24,077 bases of DNA from a virus. Under the pieces are notes generated by a model. It saw nothing but the letters and a program-made list of their open reading frames with translations. It was not told the DNA's origin and did not search any database. The stretch is from positions 1 through 24,077 of the IMG/VR virus record IMGVR_UViG_3300018432_000046; one strand, given 5' to 3'. Made by a program: the position numbers and the translations under genes. Shown here one piece after another: positions 13,737 through 22,338 of the stretch. Within the stretch, counting starts at the first letter, position 1; each line of letters begins with the position of its first letter.

Positions 13737-14404
13737 GCGGGCGTCGACCGCGCGACGACCGCGAGACGATCGAGCTGGTGAAGATCACGCTGCGTTCGCT
13801 GCTGCGGGCCGCTCGTGGCCTCGACGAGCGGCTCGAGATGATGCGCAACGGTCTGGCGGGGCAGCCACGCGCCGCGCACTACGACGGCGACGTCATCACG
13901 GGCGGGCGCAACGTCACGTGGTGTTGGCTGCACGAGCGCGACGTGTACTCGTGTCACGCGGCGCGGCTGCTCTGCGCGGGCGAGTCGATCACGGTCGCTG
14001 ACCCGACAGGCGAAGCTGCGGTGAACGGTGATCGGGTGGCACGCGATCGACGCGAGATCGACAAGCACGTAGCTGCGCTCGACGCTCACGCACAAGCGCT
14101 CGACGCCCTGCTCTCGGCTTACACAGCTCGAGCAGCGACGAGCGACGAGCGACGAGCAGCAGCCGCGGACGGTCAGCCTGGCTGTCAGAGCTGCGCTCGC
14201 ACGAAGGGCATCAACGATCAGCCGCGGTACGAGCCGCTCAAGGTGCGGTCGTCACGCGTCAAGGGCAAGCTCGGCAGCCCGATGGCGCTCTGCGGCTGGT
14301 GCTACACGTTCGTGCTGCGGGTCAACAGGCTGCCGTCGACAGCCGAGCTGGACGCCCACCACCAGGGCAGACGCGTGCGTCAGACACCCGGCCTCGGGGT
14401 ATGA
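13733..14404 (+). CDS. Zinc-ribbon protein with coiled coil, unknown function
   Basis: Encodes 223 aa from ATG 13733 (ATGA overlap with the helicase gene). The N-terminus has a helix (ETIELVKITLRSLLRAARGLDERLEMM). A central Cys/His segment (TWCWLHERDVYSCHAARLLC), a second helix (DRREIDKHVAALDAHAQALDALLSAY), and a C-terminal four-Cys ribbon (CQSCART and LCGWCY, about residues 154-190) follow. This composition recurs in actinophage proteins next to primases, where no function is established. Nucleic-acid binding is the reasonable inference. Confidence 0.8.
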   Translation: MSGRRPRDDRETIELVKITLRSLLRAARGLDERLEMMRNGLAGQPRAAHYDGDVITGGRNVTWCWLHERDVYSCHAARLLCAGESITVADPTGEAAVNGDRVARDRREIDKHVAALDAHAQALDALLSAYTARAATSDERRAAAADGQPGCQSCARTKGINDQPRYEPLKVRSSRVKGKLGSPMALCGWCYTFVLRVNRLPSTAELDAHHQGRRVRQTPGLGV

Positions 14405-14761
14405 CACCGGGGGGTCGCCCACCCGTAGTGAGAAATTCCCGGGCTGAGCTGGGACGACAGCTTGCCAGCAGGCCGCGGATTAGTTACGTTGCGCTGTGTT
14501 CGCACCGCCAGCCTGAGCGGGCGGACGGGGTGCACCCGGCGACTAACCCTCCCGCAGTCGTGCACCGTGCGAGTGCTCCCTCTTCGTCGAGCAGTCGACC
14601 CCAGCGATCTGTTTCCGAAGAGGGCGCGCTCGCACACACTCGCAAGCACACGTGCCGACCCAGCGTCGCGAGCGACGAGGGCACAGCAGGTGCAGCCCGC
14701 GCTGGCAGTACCAGCACCATGCTCGAGTCACCCGGTGATGCTGCCTCACGACACGACGACG
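14405..14761 (+). other. Interval without a well-supported gene
   Basis: About 360 bases between the zinc-ribbon and HNH genes. An ATG at 14401 overlaps the previous stop (ATGA) and opens a frame to 14973, but its codon use is unlike the operon and it overlaps the HNH gene, so confidence is low. The HNH frame is also open here from 14462. The stretch holds the palindrome GGGTGCACCC (14528-14537) and a set of stems over 14477-14549 that could fold into a four-arm RNA. Confidence 0.4.
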
Positions 14762-15118
14762 ATGCCTCGACGACCACCCAGTGCGTGCACCCAGCCTGGC
14801 TGGCCACGCTGCCCCAACCCAGCGAGCGACCACGGTCGCTGCGACGAGCACGCTCGACCAGCCTGGTCGGGCAGCACACGCGCACGACACGTCAAGACGG
14901 GTTCGTCAGCTCGACGACGACGTGTCATGCGACGCGACGGCTGGCGTTGCGTCACGTGCGGTGCACCTGCTGACGAAGTCGATCACGTGATCAACCTCGC
15001 TCGAGGCGGCGAAGACACGATCGAGAACATGCAAGCTCTATGTCACGCGTGTCATCGCACGAAGACGACACGCGAAGCGCTCAACGCACGACGACAGCGT
15101 CGAGCGCCAGAGCGCTGA
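14762..15118 (+). CDS. HNH endonuclease
   Basis: Encodes 118 aa from ATG 14762 (MPRRPPSAC); ATG 14738 is an alternative and neither has a clear ribosome site, so the family's usual start decided. Cys9, Cys17, His24, Cys27 and His30 are potential zinc ligands near the N-terminus. The HNH fold is complete: Cys63/Cys66, Asp74-His75, Asn89, Cys94/Cys97 and His98. Phage HNH proteins near terminase genes nick or cut DNA and in HK97-type phages are needed for genome packaging. Here it lies 2.9 kb before the small terminase, so a packaging role is plausible but not certain; a free-standing homing-type nuclease is the alternative. Confidence 0.88.
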   Translation: MPRRPPSACTQPGWPRCPNPASDHGRCDEHARPAWSGSTRARHVKTGSSARRRRVMRRDGWRCVTCGAPADEVDHVINLARGGEDTIENMQALCHACHRTKTTREALNARRQRRAPER

Positions 15119-15447
15119 CGAGATCGAGCGGCGCTCAATCCGTGGGCATCACCACGAGCGTTCTCGACGAGCACGAGGCGCGGGCCGTTCCCGCGCGAAC
15201 CGACCCACCTGCCGGTACCAACTGCCGCGGTCCGCGTCTCACGCTCGCCCCCGACCCATCGACTCGACGACGCGGCACCCCACGGGGAGGGGCGCGCCGA
15301 TCGCGCGAGCTGAGTCGACGAGAACCGATCTGCTGAGCAAGCACATGCCGCGACGCGTACACGTGTTCCCGCGCGACGAGATCGTGCACTGCCCCGCACC
15401 CGAACCAGAACGTCACCAGACAGCTCAGGATCGCCCAGGAGGCGCCC
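15119..15447 (+). other. Interval with only weak coding evidence
   Basis: About 330 bases between HNH and the small Cys protein. A GTG at 15142 begins a 64-aa frame to 15336 (ITTSVLDEHEARAVPAR start, CRGPRLTLAP middle) with phage-like codons at first but an Arg/Pro-rich end and no ribosome site. An ATG at 15345 opens 70 codons that overlap the next gene in another frame. I regard neither as established. A hydrophobic reading on the - strand is judged a shadow. Confidence 0.35.
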
Positions 15448-15654
15448 GTGCCCACTCGCAAGCCCCGCACTGCACCCGCCAGCACAGCGAGCGCCACGTG
15501 CCCCCGCGTCGACGACAACCACGTCGAGTGTGGTCAGCCTCTCGCGAACGTGCGTGAGCGACCGCTCGGCTGCTGCCTGCCCACGTGGGTCACGATCGGC
15601 GAGTGTCCGATGCACGGCATCGTGCCCGCGTCGCCAGAGCTGATCAGCGCGTGA
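15448..15654 (+). CDS. Small Cys-containing protein, coupled to the PLP enzyme gene
   Basis: Encodes 68 aa from GTG 15448 with a perfect AGGAGG 5 bases upstream, and its stop overlaps the next start (GTGA); these two signs make it a confident gene despite its size. After a Pro/Ala-rich start come CPRVDDNHVECGQPL, LGCCLPTWV and GECPMHGI. The five or six Cys plus His residues suggest a compact zinc-binding fold of the rubredoxin/ribbon kind. Position implies a joint role with the PLP enzyme and ParB-methyltransferase. The family is not recognised. Confidence 0.75.
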   Translation: MPTRKPRTAPASTASATCPRVDDNHVECGQPLANVRERPLGCCLPTWVTIGECPMHGIVPASPELISA

Positions 15655-16541
15655 GCGCAGCGCAGCTCGCGCCGCGCACGAACCGTGATCGCTCCGTCGT
15701 CGACGCTGACGAGCTGACCCCGATCGACTGGCACGACGGCGTCGCGTACAAGCGCGACGACCTGTTCATGCCCTACGCAGATCTCGACCTGTCCGGCGGC
15801 AAAGTCCGCCAGATGATCCGCCTCGTCGAGACGCACGAGCAGACGATCCGCGACGAGTACGACGCGACGTTGCTGAGCGCGACCGGCGTCGACAGCCCGC
15901 AAGGTCTGATCGTCGCTCGAGTCGCTGCTGCCTATGCGATGTCGTGCGTCCTGTTCGTCGCGACACGCAGCTACAGCAGCGCGATCACCCGCTATCGCAT
16001 GCTGCGTCGAGCTGCCTGCCTCGGGGCCACGATCGACACTGCTGCCCCGCTCGGGTACGAACCCGTGCTCGCTCGACGTCTCGACGAGTACCGCGCCGAG
16101 CACGGTGGCTACCCCATCCGCTTCGGCATCGCGGCCGACACCGACAGCGCAGCGCTGCTCGACACCACCGCGGCGCAAGCAGCGAACATCCCCGACGACG
16201 TGACGACAGTTGTCGTGCCAGTCGGGGCCGGGATCACCGCGGCAGGCATCCTGGCCGGGGTCCGCGATCACTGCCCGCACGTGACACGCGTCGTGCTCGT
16301 GCAGGTATGCGGCTACGACCGACGCGAGACGATTGAGCGTCTCGCCCCGAACTGCCCGTACGAGTGGCACGCCGAGACGCGCTGGCAGTACCACCACCAG
16401 CTCCGACGCCGCGTCGACGAGCTGACGTTCGATCCGATCTACGAAGCGAAAGCGCACGCGTACATGACCGATCGTCTCGACGACCTGCCGCGCGGACGCA
16501 CCCTGTTCTGGTGCATCGGCAATTCGGCGCACGTCCGATGA
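15651..16541 (+). CDS. Fold-type II PLP-dependent enzyme, ACC deaminase/D-cysteine desulfhydrase-like
   Basis: Encodes 296 aa from GTG 15651 (GTGA overlap). It follows the ACC deaminase/D-cysteine desulfhydrase plan. YKRDDLFMPYADLDLSGGK supplies Lys51, the expected PLP Schiff-base residue (equivalent to the GGNK motif). ATGVDSPQG gives Ser82 at the substrate-carboxylate position. VVVPVGAGITAAGILAG (Gly192-Gly199) is the phosphate-binding Gly-rich loop. An ATRSYSSAITRYRMLRRAACLGATI helix-strand unit is also typical. The real substrate is unknown. It is unusual in a phage head-proximal operon and sits directly before a ParB-methyltransferase fusion, which points to amino-acid-derived base modification rather than metabolism. 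Confidence 0.85.
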   Translation: MSAAQLAPRTNRDRSVVDADELTPIDWHDGVAYKRDDLFMPYADLDLSGGKVRQMIRLVETHEQTIRDEYDATLLSATGVDSPQGLIVARVAAAYAMSCVLFVATRSYSSAITRYRMLRRAACLGATIDTAAPLGYEPVLARRLDEYRAEHGGYPIRFGIAADTDSAALLDTTAAQAANIPDDVTTVVVPVGAGITAAGILAGVRDHCPHVTRVVLVQVCGYDRRETIERLAPNCPYEWHAETRWQYHHQLRRRVDELTFDPIYEAKAHAYMTDRLDDLPRGRTLFWCIGNSAHVR

Positions 16542-17986
16542 GCCTCGCCGAGCAGAACTACGAGATGGTCGCCATCAACGCGCTGCGACCGCACCCTGAC
16601 AACCCCCGCAAAGGCGACGTCGCGGTCATCCACGAGTCGATCAACGCGAACGGCTTCTACGGCGCAGTCATCGTGCAGTCGAGCACGCACCGCATCATCG
16701 CCGGAGAGCATCGCTGGCTCGCCGCGCAAGACGCGGGCATGACACACGTGCCCGCGATCGTGCTCGACGTCGACGACGAGACAGCTCGACGCATCCTGCT
16801 CGCTGACAATCGTGCGAACGATCTCGCGACGTACGACACGAGCGCTCTCGCCGAGCTGCTGACAGACATCGTCGACCTGACCGGCACCGGGTTCACCGAC
16901 GCGGATCTCGCCGCGCTCGTGCCACCCGACCTCGACGGCGACGCACTGCTCGACGACGACAGCGAACCACCCCCGACCGGGTCGACTCCCCGACCAGGCG
17001 ACATCTACTCGAGCGATCGCGTCTCCGACGAAGCGTTCAGCTACTTCCGCAAGAGCGGCTTCCCGTACCGCAACGTCCCCGTGTACGAGTCGATGCTCGC
17101 CATCAACGCGCTAGCGCACACTGACGACGCTGCGCTCGAGCGCACGAGTCGAGCGTGCACCGTCGCTGACTCGTACTGCCATCACCGCTGGGACGTGCAC
17201 GCGGATTCGAAGCCGTCGCCGCTCGAGACGTTCAACCGTGACGATCGTCTGCGCGGCGCGATCGAGATGGCTCACCAGAACGGCGCGCTCAGCAACCGCT
17301 ACTCGATCCTCGGCATTCTCGGCCTCTACCGCGGCACGCAGACAGCACGGAACTTCCGACCGGGCTTCGCGCTCAAGTACATGCGCAAGTTCTGCCCCGA
17401 CGACGGCACGATCCTCGACACGTCGATGGGCTTCGGCGGTCGACTCGTCGGTTTCTTCGCCTCGAGCGCTGCGCACTACGTCGGTATCGACCCCGCGGTC
17501 GACACGTATCACTCGAATCGACGACTCGTCGACGAGCTGTGCCCACCCGACAAGACATGCGAGCTGCACAACGTGCCCGCGGAAGACTTCGACGTTGACC
17601 CGATCCGCGGACGCTGCGACTTCGCGCTGACGTCACCGCCGTACTTCGACCGCGAGCGCTACAGCAACGAAGACACGCAGAGCTGGAAGCGCTACAGCAC
17701 GCTCGAGCGCTGGGTCGACAACTTCCTCGTGCCGACGTGTCAGCTACAGCACGACGCCCTACGACCCGGCGCGCACTCAGTGATCGTCATCAACGACGTC
17801 AAGCCGCGCGACGGCTCGCCAGCGCTGCCGCTCACTGATCTGACGATCTCTGCTGCGACGAGCGTCGGCTTCGAACACATCTCGAGCGACGGCTACGCGA
17901 TCAAGCAGCACTTCCACCCCGACGCGGACAAGTTGCCCGACGTCGAGCCGACGCTGATCTTCCGCAAGCGCGAGGTGTCGTCATGA
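16538..17986 (+). CDS. ParB-like domain fused to SPPY DNA methyltransferase-like domain
   Basis: Encodes 482 aa, ATGA-coupled to the PLP gene. Residues about 9-100 are a ParB N-terminal domain (LRPHPDNPRK at 16-25, GEHRW at 56-60, LLADNRAND). An acidic linker (about 130-160) leads to an all-alpha part. The Rossmann methyltransferase part has ILDTSMGFGGRLVGF (Asp294) as AdoMet motif, VGIDPA, and LTSPPYFDRERY (Ser366-Tyr369) as catalytic motif. Order is motif I then IV, unlike the permuted enzyme at 7317. ParB-methyltransferase fusions in phages and mobile elements are linked to DNA modification. The extra-long SPPYFDRERYSNED region is typical of a subfamily whose base target is not established. 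Confidence 0.88.
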   Translation: MSLAEQNYEMVAINALRPHPDNPRKGDVAVIHESINANGFYGAVIVQSSTHRIIAGEHRWLAAQDAGMTHVPAIVLDVDDETARRILLADNRANDLATYDTSALAELLTDIVDLTGTGFTDADLAALVPPDLDGDALLDDDSEPPPTGSTPRPGDIYSSDRVSDEAFSYFRKSGFPYRNVPVYESMLAINALAHTDDAALERTSRACTVADSYCHHRWDVHADSKPSPLETFNRDDRLRGAIEMAHQNGALSNRYSILGILGLYRGTQTARNFRPGFALKYMRKFCPDDGTILDTSMGFGGRLVGFFASSAAHYVGIDPAVDTYHSNRRLVDELCPPDKTCELHNVPAEDFDVDPIRGRCDFALTSPPYFDRERYSNEDTQSWKRYSTLERWVDNFLVPTCQLQHDALRPGAHSVIVINDVKPRDGSPALPLTDLTISAATSVGFEHISSDGYAIKQHFHPDADKLPDVEPTLIFRKREVSS

Positions 17987-18444
17987 AAGGTCCGTCGCCC
18001 GAACCGCGTGCGCTCAAGCTGCTCAAAGGGACACGCAAAGACCGCATCAACGACAGCGAGCCGCTGCCGCGCAGTGTTCTGCCTGTCTGCCCTGACGACG
18101 TCGCACCCGAAGTGCGCGAAGTCTGGGACTACACCCTCGCTGAGCTTGTCGCGATGCGCACTGCCGCGGCTGCTGACCGCGACGCGCTGTTGTGCTACTG
18201 CCACGCTGTCGTCACGCATCGCAAAGCGTGTCGACTGCTCAAGTCGAGCGACGTGCTCATGAAGGGCCGCTACGACGCGGTCGTGCGCAACCCGGCTGTA
18301 GCGATCCAGCGTGACGCCGCGTTCGCGATCAGGCAGTTCGCTCAAGAGTTCGGGTTGACCCCGAGCGCTCGCACGCGCATCGAAGTCGATCAGGACGCGA
18401 CGAGCGCAGTGATCGGCAACCCGTTCAGTGGCACTGGAAGCTGA
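17983..18444 (+). CDS. terS: Terminase small subunit, P27 family
   Basis: Encodes 153 aa. The start KGPSPEPRALKLLKGTRKDRIN is the hallmark of P27-type small terminases. A helical core follows (VREVWDYTLAELVAMR and DRDALLCYCHAVVTHRKACRLL), then an IRQFAQEFGLTPSARTRI C-terminal motif. The protein recognises phage DNA (cos/pac) and hands it to the large subunit. ATG 17983 overlaps the preceding methyltransferase stop (ATGA), so packaging is translated with the modification module. Its stop lies inside the large-subunit gene start. Confidence 0.93.
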   Translation: MKGPSPEPRALKLLKGTRKDRINDSEPLPRSVLPVCPDDVAPEVREVWDYTLAELVAMRTAAAADRDALLCYCHAVVTHRKACRLLKSSDVLMKGRYDAVVRNPAVAIQRDAAFAIRQFAQEFGLTPSARTRIEVDQDATSAVIGNPFSGTGS

Positions 18445-20119
18445 CCAGCTCAAGCTGTCACCCGAAGTCGCGTGGTATCTCGACGATCGCGGCATCGCGC
18501 TACCGACGTGCCCGCCGCTGATCAAGACTCCCGAACCGAGCGGGCTGCCCGACGCGCAGTTCGATCCCGACCGCGTCGACCGCGTGCTGAACGTGTTCAA
18601 GATGCTGCGCCACACTCAAGGCGACTGGGCAGGTCGACCGCTCACGCCTGACCCGTGGCAGATCGCGTACATCATCGCCCCGACGTACGGGTGGGTACGT
18701 CAAGTCGAAGGTCGCACGCTGCGCATCGTGCGCACGCAGTACGTCGAAGTGCCTCGCAAGAATGGCAAGACGACGATGGCAGGCGGGCAAGCGACGTACC
18801 TCACTGCCGCGGACGGCGAAGCAGCCGCGCAGGTGTACGCAGTCGCAGCCGCGAAAGATCAGGCCCGCTACTGCTTCGACCCAGTGAAAGCGCTCGCGGA
18901 GAAGTCACCCGCACTGGCGGCGTACTCGAAAGTCACACGCGATCGCATCGTGCACGTGCCGACCTCGAGCTACTTCACCGTCGTCAGCTCGGTCGCCGAT
19001 CTGCTGCACGGCGCCAACATCTACGCAGCAGTCATCGACGAGCTGCACGTGCACAAGACACGAGCGCTCGTCGAAGCCGTCGAGACAGGCACCGGGGCAC
19101 GCTCGCAACCGTTGATTCTGATCATCACCACCGCCGATGACGGTCGACAAGCGACCGTGTACGCGGAGAAGCGCGACTACGTCGAGCGTGTCGCACGCGG
19201 CTCGATCATCGACCCGACGTTCTACGGCGTCGTCTGGGCCGCGCACGACGACGACGACCCGTTCAGCGAAGAGACATGGGAGCGAGCGAACCCCGGCTAC
19301 GGCATCTCGCCGACTCGAGCGTTCATGTCAGCGACAGCAGCGAAAGCACGACAGTCGCCAGCGACGCTCGCGAGCTTCAAGCGATTGCATCTCGGCATCC
19401 GCACTCGACAAGAGAGCCGCTGGATCGACATGCCCGCATGGGACGCGAACGCGAGCATCGTCAACGCGACGTCACTGCACGGCAAGCGCTGCTTCGGCGG
19501 ACTCGATCTCGCGTCGACATCCGATCTGTGCGCTGTCGCGTACGTGTTCCCCGACAGCAACGGCGCTCACGACGTGCTCTGGCGTCACTGGCTGCCCGAA
19601 GAGTCACTACGCACGCTCGACGAGCGCACAGCAGGCCAGGCGAACGTCTGGGCACGACAGGGCTTGATCGAGCTGACACCCGGCAACGTCACCGACTACG
19701 GCTACATACGACGAGCGATCGCCGCGGATCACGAGCACTACGACATCGCCGAGATCGCGTACGACCCGTGGAACGCATCGCAGCTCGTGAACGACCTGCA
19801 ATCTGACGGGGTCAACCTCGTCACCCACCGACAGGGCTACGCGTCGATGTCGTCGCCGACGAAAGAGCTGCTGCGACTCGTGCTCGAGGGCACCGCGCAG
19901 CGACCGCGGCTGCGACACGGCGGCAACCAGCTCATGCGCTGGCAGATCGACAACTTCGCCGTCGAGATGGACGCGGCAGGCAACGTCAAGCCTTCGAAGC
20001 GACATGCAGGCGACAAGATCGACGGCGTCGTCGCCCTGATCATGGCGCTCGATCGAGCAGCTCGACGCACGCCGAAGTTGCGCAGCGCGTACGAGAACCG
20101 CGGCGTGACCGTCGCGTAG
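18428..20119 (+). CDS. terL: Terminase large subunit
   Basis: Encodes 563 aa from GTG 18428, 17 bases inside the small-subunit gene. The ATPase has VPRKNGKTTMAGG as Walker A (Lys114) and AAVIDELHVHK as Walker B (Asp204, Glu205). The RNase H-like nuclease carries FGGLDLASTSD (Asp360), a central AYDPWNASQL strand and DKIDGVVALIMAL (Asp529, Asp532). Length and motif spacing fit HK97/Terminase_1 type enzymes that cut and translocate DNA into procapsids. No frameshift is seen. A 13-base gap follows before the next gene. Confidence 0.97.
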   Translation: MALEADQLKLSPEVAWYLDDRGIALPTCPPLIKTPEPSGLPDAQFDPDRVDRVLNVFKMLRHTQGDWAGRPLTPDPWQIAYIIAPTYGWVRQVEGRTLRIVRTQYVEVPRKNGKTTMAGGQATYLTAADGEAAAQVYAVAAAKDQARYCFDPVKALAEKSPALAAYSKVTRDRIVHVPTSSYFTVVSSVADLLHGANIYAAVIDELHVHKTRALVEAVETGTGARSQPLILIITTADDGRQATVYAEKRDYVERVARGSIIDPTFYGVVWAAHDDDDPFSEETWERANPGYGISPTRAFMSATAAKARQSPATLASFKRLHLGIRTRQESRWIDMPAWDANASIVNATSLHGKRCFGGLDLASTSDLCAVAYVFPDSNGAHDVLWRHWLPEESLRTLDERTAGQANVWARQGLIELTPGNVTDYGYIRRAIAADHEHYDIAEIAYDPWNASQLVNDLQSDGVNLVTHRQGYASMSSPTKELLRLVLEGTAQRPRLRHGGNQLMRWQIDNFAVEMDAAGNVKPSKRHAGDKIDGVVALIMALDRAARRTPKLRSAYENRGVTVA

Positions 20120-20132
20120 AGACGAGTCGCTC

Positions 20133-20363
20133 ATGTTCGCTTACCGCCGCTCGCTCGTGCGCCGTCGAGTGATCGTCAATCTCGACAGCGGCACAACGTT
20201 CTCAGGCATCGCATGGGCGCAACGTGGGCCGCTGCTTGTGCTGCGCAACGTCGAGACGAGCAACGCCGGTCGCTCAGTGCCGGTCGATGGTGAGGTGATC
20301 GTGGAACGACGACGCATCGACTACATCCAAGTGCTGACCGACCCGACTGGTCGGGGCGTCTGA
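20133..20363 (+). CDS. Small beta-rich head-region protein
   Basis: Encodes 76 aa from ATG 20133, with a GAG-type weak ribosome site. The sequence is mostly beta strands (VIVNLDSGTTFSGIAWAQRGPLLVLRNVE, then VPVDGEVIVERRRIDYIQVL), resembling a small SH3/Sm-like barrel. Proteins of this kind, between large terminase and portal genes, are common in actinophages but have no agreed function. It ends one base before the portal start codon. Confidence 0.8.
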   Translation: MFAYRRSLVRRRVIVNLDSGTTFSGIAWAQRGPLLVLRNVETSNAGRSVPVDGEVIVERRRIDYIQVLTDPTGRGV

Positions 20364-20364
20364 C

Positions 20365-22338
20365 GTGGCGATCGTCGCGTCAGGTGGTCGACTCGTCGAT
20401 CTCGGTTACGAAGAGACTGTCCCGCAGAGCTACGGCTACAGCCCGCTCATGCTGCAACGCAGCTATGAGCTGATCTGGCGCACGCAACCAGCAGTGCGCA
20501 CTGTCTGTACGTTCCTCGCTCGCAACATCGCACAGCTAGGTCTGCACGTGTTCAGACGTGTCAGCGATGTCGAGCGTCTGCGCGTCACCGACCACCCGTT
20601 CGCTGACACGATCTCGCACCCGAACGACGACGCGACGACGTACGAGCTGATCGACTCGCTCGTGAACGACCTCGCCATCTACGACAACGCGTACTGGGTC
20701 AAGGTGCGCCCGGCCAACGAACCACAGCGCATCGGCCTCGTGCGCATCCCACCGTGGCGAGTCGAAGTGCGCTCGAGCAACTGGCTCACCCCCGAGAGCT
20801 ACCGCGTGCACGGCACACAGGGTTACAGCGACATTGCCGCCGCGGACGTCGTGCACTTCCGCGGCTACAACCCTGTCGATCCGCGGGTCGGCGTCTCACC
20901 GATCGAGAGCTTGCGACAGCTACTCGCCGAAGATCTCGCCGCGACGAAGTACCGCGCTCGACTCTGGCAGCACGAAGCACGCATCTCCGGCGTGATCGAG
21001 CGACCGCCCGACGTCGACTGGTCGGACGCAGCACGCGAGCGCTTCCGCGACGAGTGGCGCTCCCTCTACAGCGCGAACGGCAGCGACGTCGGCGGCACAC
21101 CGATCCTCGAAGACGGCATGACGTACAAGCCCTTTGGCTACAGCGCAGAGCAGTCGCAGTACGTCGAAGCACGCAAGCTCGCACGTGAAGAGGTCGCCGC
21201 GGCGTACCACATCCCGCCACCGATGGTCGGCATCCTCGAGCACGCGACGTTCTCCAACATCACCGAGCAGCACAAGAATCTCTACCAAGACACGCTCGGC
21301 CCCTGGCTCGCGCAGATCACGCAACGCATCGACCTGCGCTTGCTGCCCGACTACCCCGACAGCGACGGCCTCTACAGCGAGTTCAACCTGGCGGAGAAGC
21401 TGCGCGGCAGCTTCGAAGAGCAGACACGCTCAATGCAGGTCGCAGTCGGCGCGCCGATGATGACGCGCAACGAAGGCCGCGCACGGCTCAACCTGCCCCC
21501 AATAGACGGCGGCGACGAGCTAGTAGTGCCGCTCAACGTCGTAACGACGTCAGACACCGTCGCGCCGCAACCTGACGTGCTCGACCAGCCAGCCGCAGCA
21601 GCACGAGCACTCCCAGTCGCGAAAGCCGCTGGGATCGACCGTGTCGACGAACCAGACGTGCCTGACGATCCCCCAGCGCCGCGCGCACAGCGCTTCGCTG
21701 ACCCGTTCGCCCGCATCGCCGCGCAAGTCTTCGCTCAGCAAGCAGAAGCAGTCGTGCCGCGGCTCACGATCAAGCGCAAAGCGCTCATCGACGACGTGTT
21801 CGACCGAGAGCGCTGGAACAGCGAGCTTGCGACGCTGCTCTTCGCAGTCAACGTCGACGCAGGACTCGCAGCAGCTCGACGCACGATCGCCGACCTCGGC
21901 GGCAAGCCCGCTGACTTCCGCAAGGAGACGATCCTCGCGTGGCTCGCCGCGAACGCAGACGGCGTCGCCGCGTCAGTGAACGACACGACAGTCGAGCAGC
22001 TCGACGCCGCGCTGCTCAGCGACGACCCGCTCGCCGCGGTGCGCTCGACATTCGACAACGCGGTCAACGCTCGAGCACCGAAGTTCGGTGTCACCCAAGC
22101 CACCGCGATCGGCGGGTTCGGCAGTCTCGAGGGCGCACGCTTCGCTCGAGCGACTCACAAGGTCTGGAACGTGCGCACTCGCAAGCCGCGGCCATCGCAT
22201 GCCGCGCTGCACGGTCGCAGCGTTCTGCTCGAGGACAAGTTCTCGAACGGCTGTCGCTGGCCTGGCGATTCGATGGCAGCGCCTGACGAGCGCGGCAACT
22301 GCACGTGCGAGCTGACCTACACCGGGGGTGCCCAGTGA
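20365..22338 (+). CDS. Portal protein fused to MuF-like minor head domain
   Basis: Encodes 657 aa from GTG 20365. Residues 1 to about 390 are an HK97-type portal (QSYGYSPLMLQRSYELIWRTQPAVRTV, VRIPPWRVEV, VVHFRGYNPVDPRVGVSPI, the PPPMVGILEHATFSNITEQ clamp segment). A Pro/Ala-rich linker follows (about 400-445). Then comes a helical part and a C-terminal MuF domain ending TRKPRPSHAALHGRSVLLEDKF and NGCRWPGDSMAAPDERGNCTCELTY. Portal forms the 12-fold DNA entry pore; MuF proteins are head-associated and often carry toxins or internal proteins. Fusion makes one polypeptide of two usually separate genes. No frameshift is needed. Confidence 0.93.
   Translation: MAIVASGGRLVDLGYEETVPQSYGYSPLMLQRSYELIWRTQPAVRTVCTFLARNIAQLGLHVFRRVSDVERLRVTDHPFADTISHPNDDATTYELIDSLVNDLAIYDNAYWVKVRPANEPQRIGLVRIPPWRVEVRSSNWLTPESYRVHGTQGYSDIAAADVVHFRGYNPVDPRVGVSPIESLRQLLAEDLAATKYRARLWQHEARISGVIERPPDVDWSDAARERFRDEWRSLYSANGSDVGGTPILEDGMTYKPFGYSAEQSQYVEARKLAREEVAAAYHIPPPMVGILEHATFSNITEQHKNLYQDTLGPWLAQITQRIDLRLLPDYPDSDGLYSEFNLAEKLRGSFEEQTRSMQVAVGAPMMTRNEGRARLNLPPIDGGDELVVPLNVVTTSDTVAPQPDVLDQPAAAARALPVAKAAGIDRVDEPDVPDDPPAPRAQRFADPFARIAAQVFAQQAEAVVPRLTIKRKALIDDVFDRERWNSELATLLFAVNVDAGLAAARRTIADLGGKPADFRKETILAWLAANADGVAASVNDTTVEQLDAALLSDDPLAAVRSTFDNAVNARAPKFGVTQATAIGGFGSLEGARFARATHKVWNVRTRKPRPSHAALHGRSVLLEDKFSNGCRWPGDSMAAPDERGNCTCELTYTGGAQ

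Noticed and set aside
14484-14885. Leftward ORF opposite the HNH gene
   Set aside because: Shadow of the HNH frame, composition without domain features.
15135-15518. Leftward ORF with a membrane-like segment (ASWAILSCLVTFWFGCGAV)
   Set aside because: Antisense to a coupled rightward gene and isolated in an all-rightward region; no ribosome site noticed.
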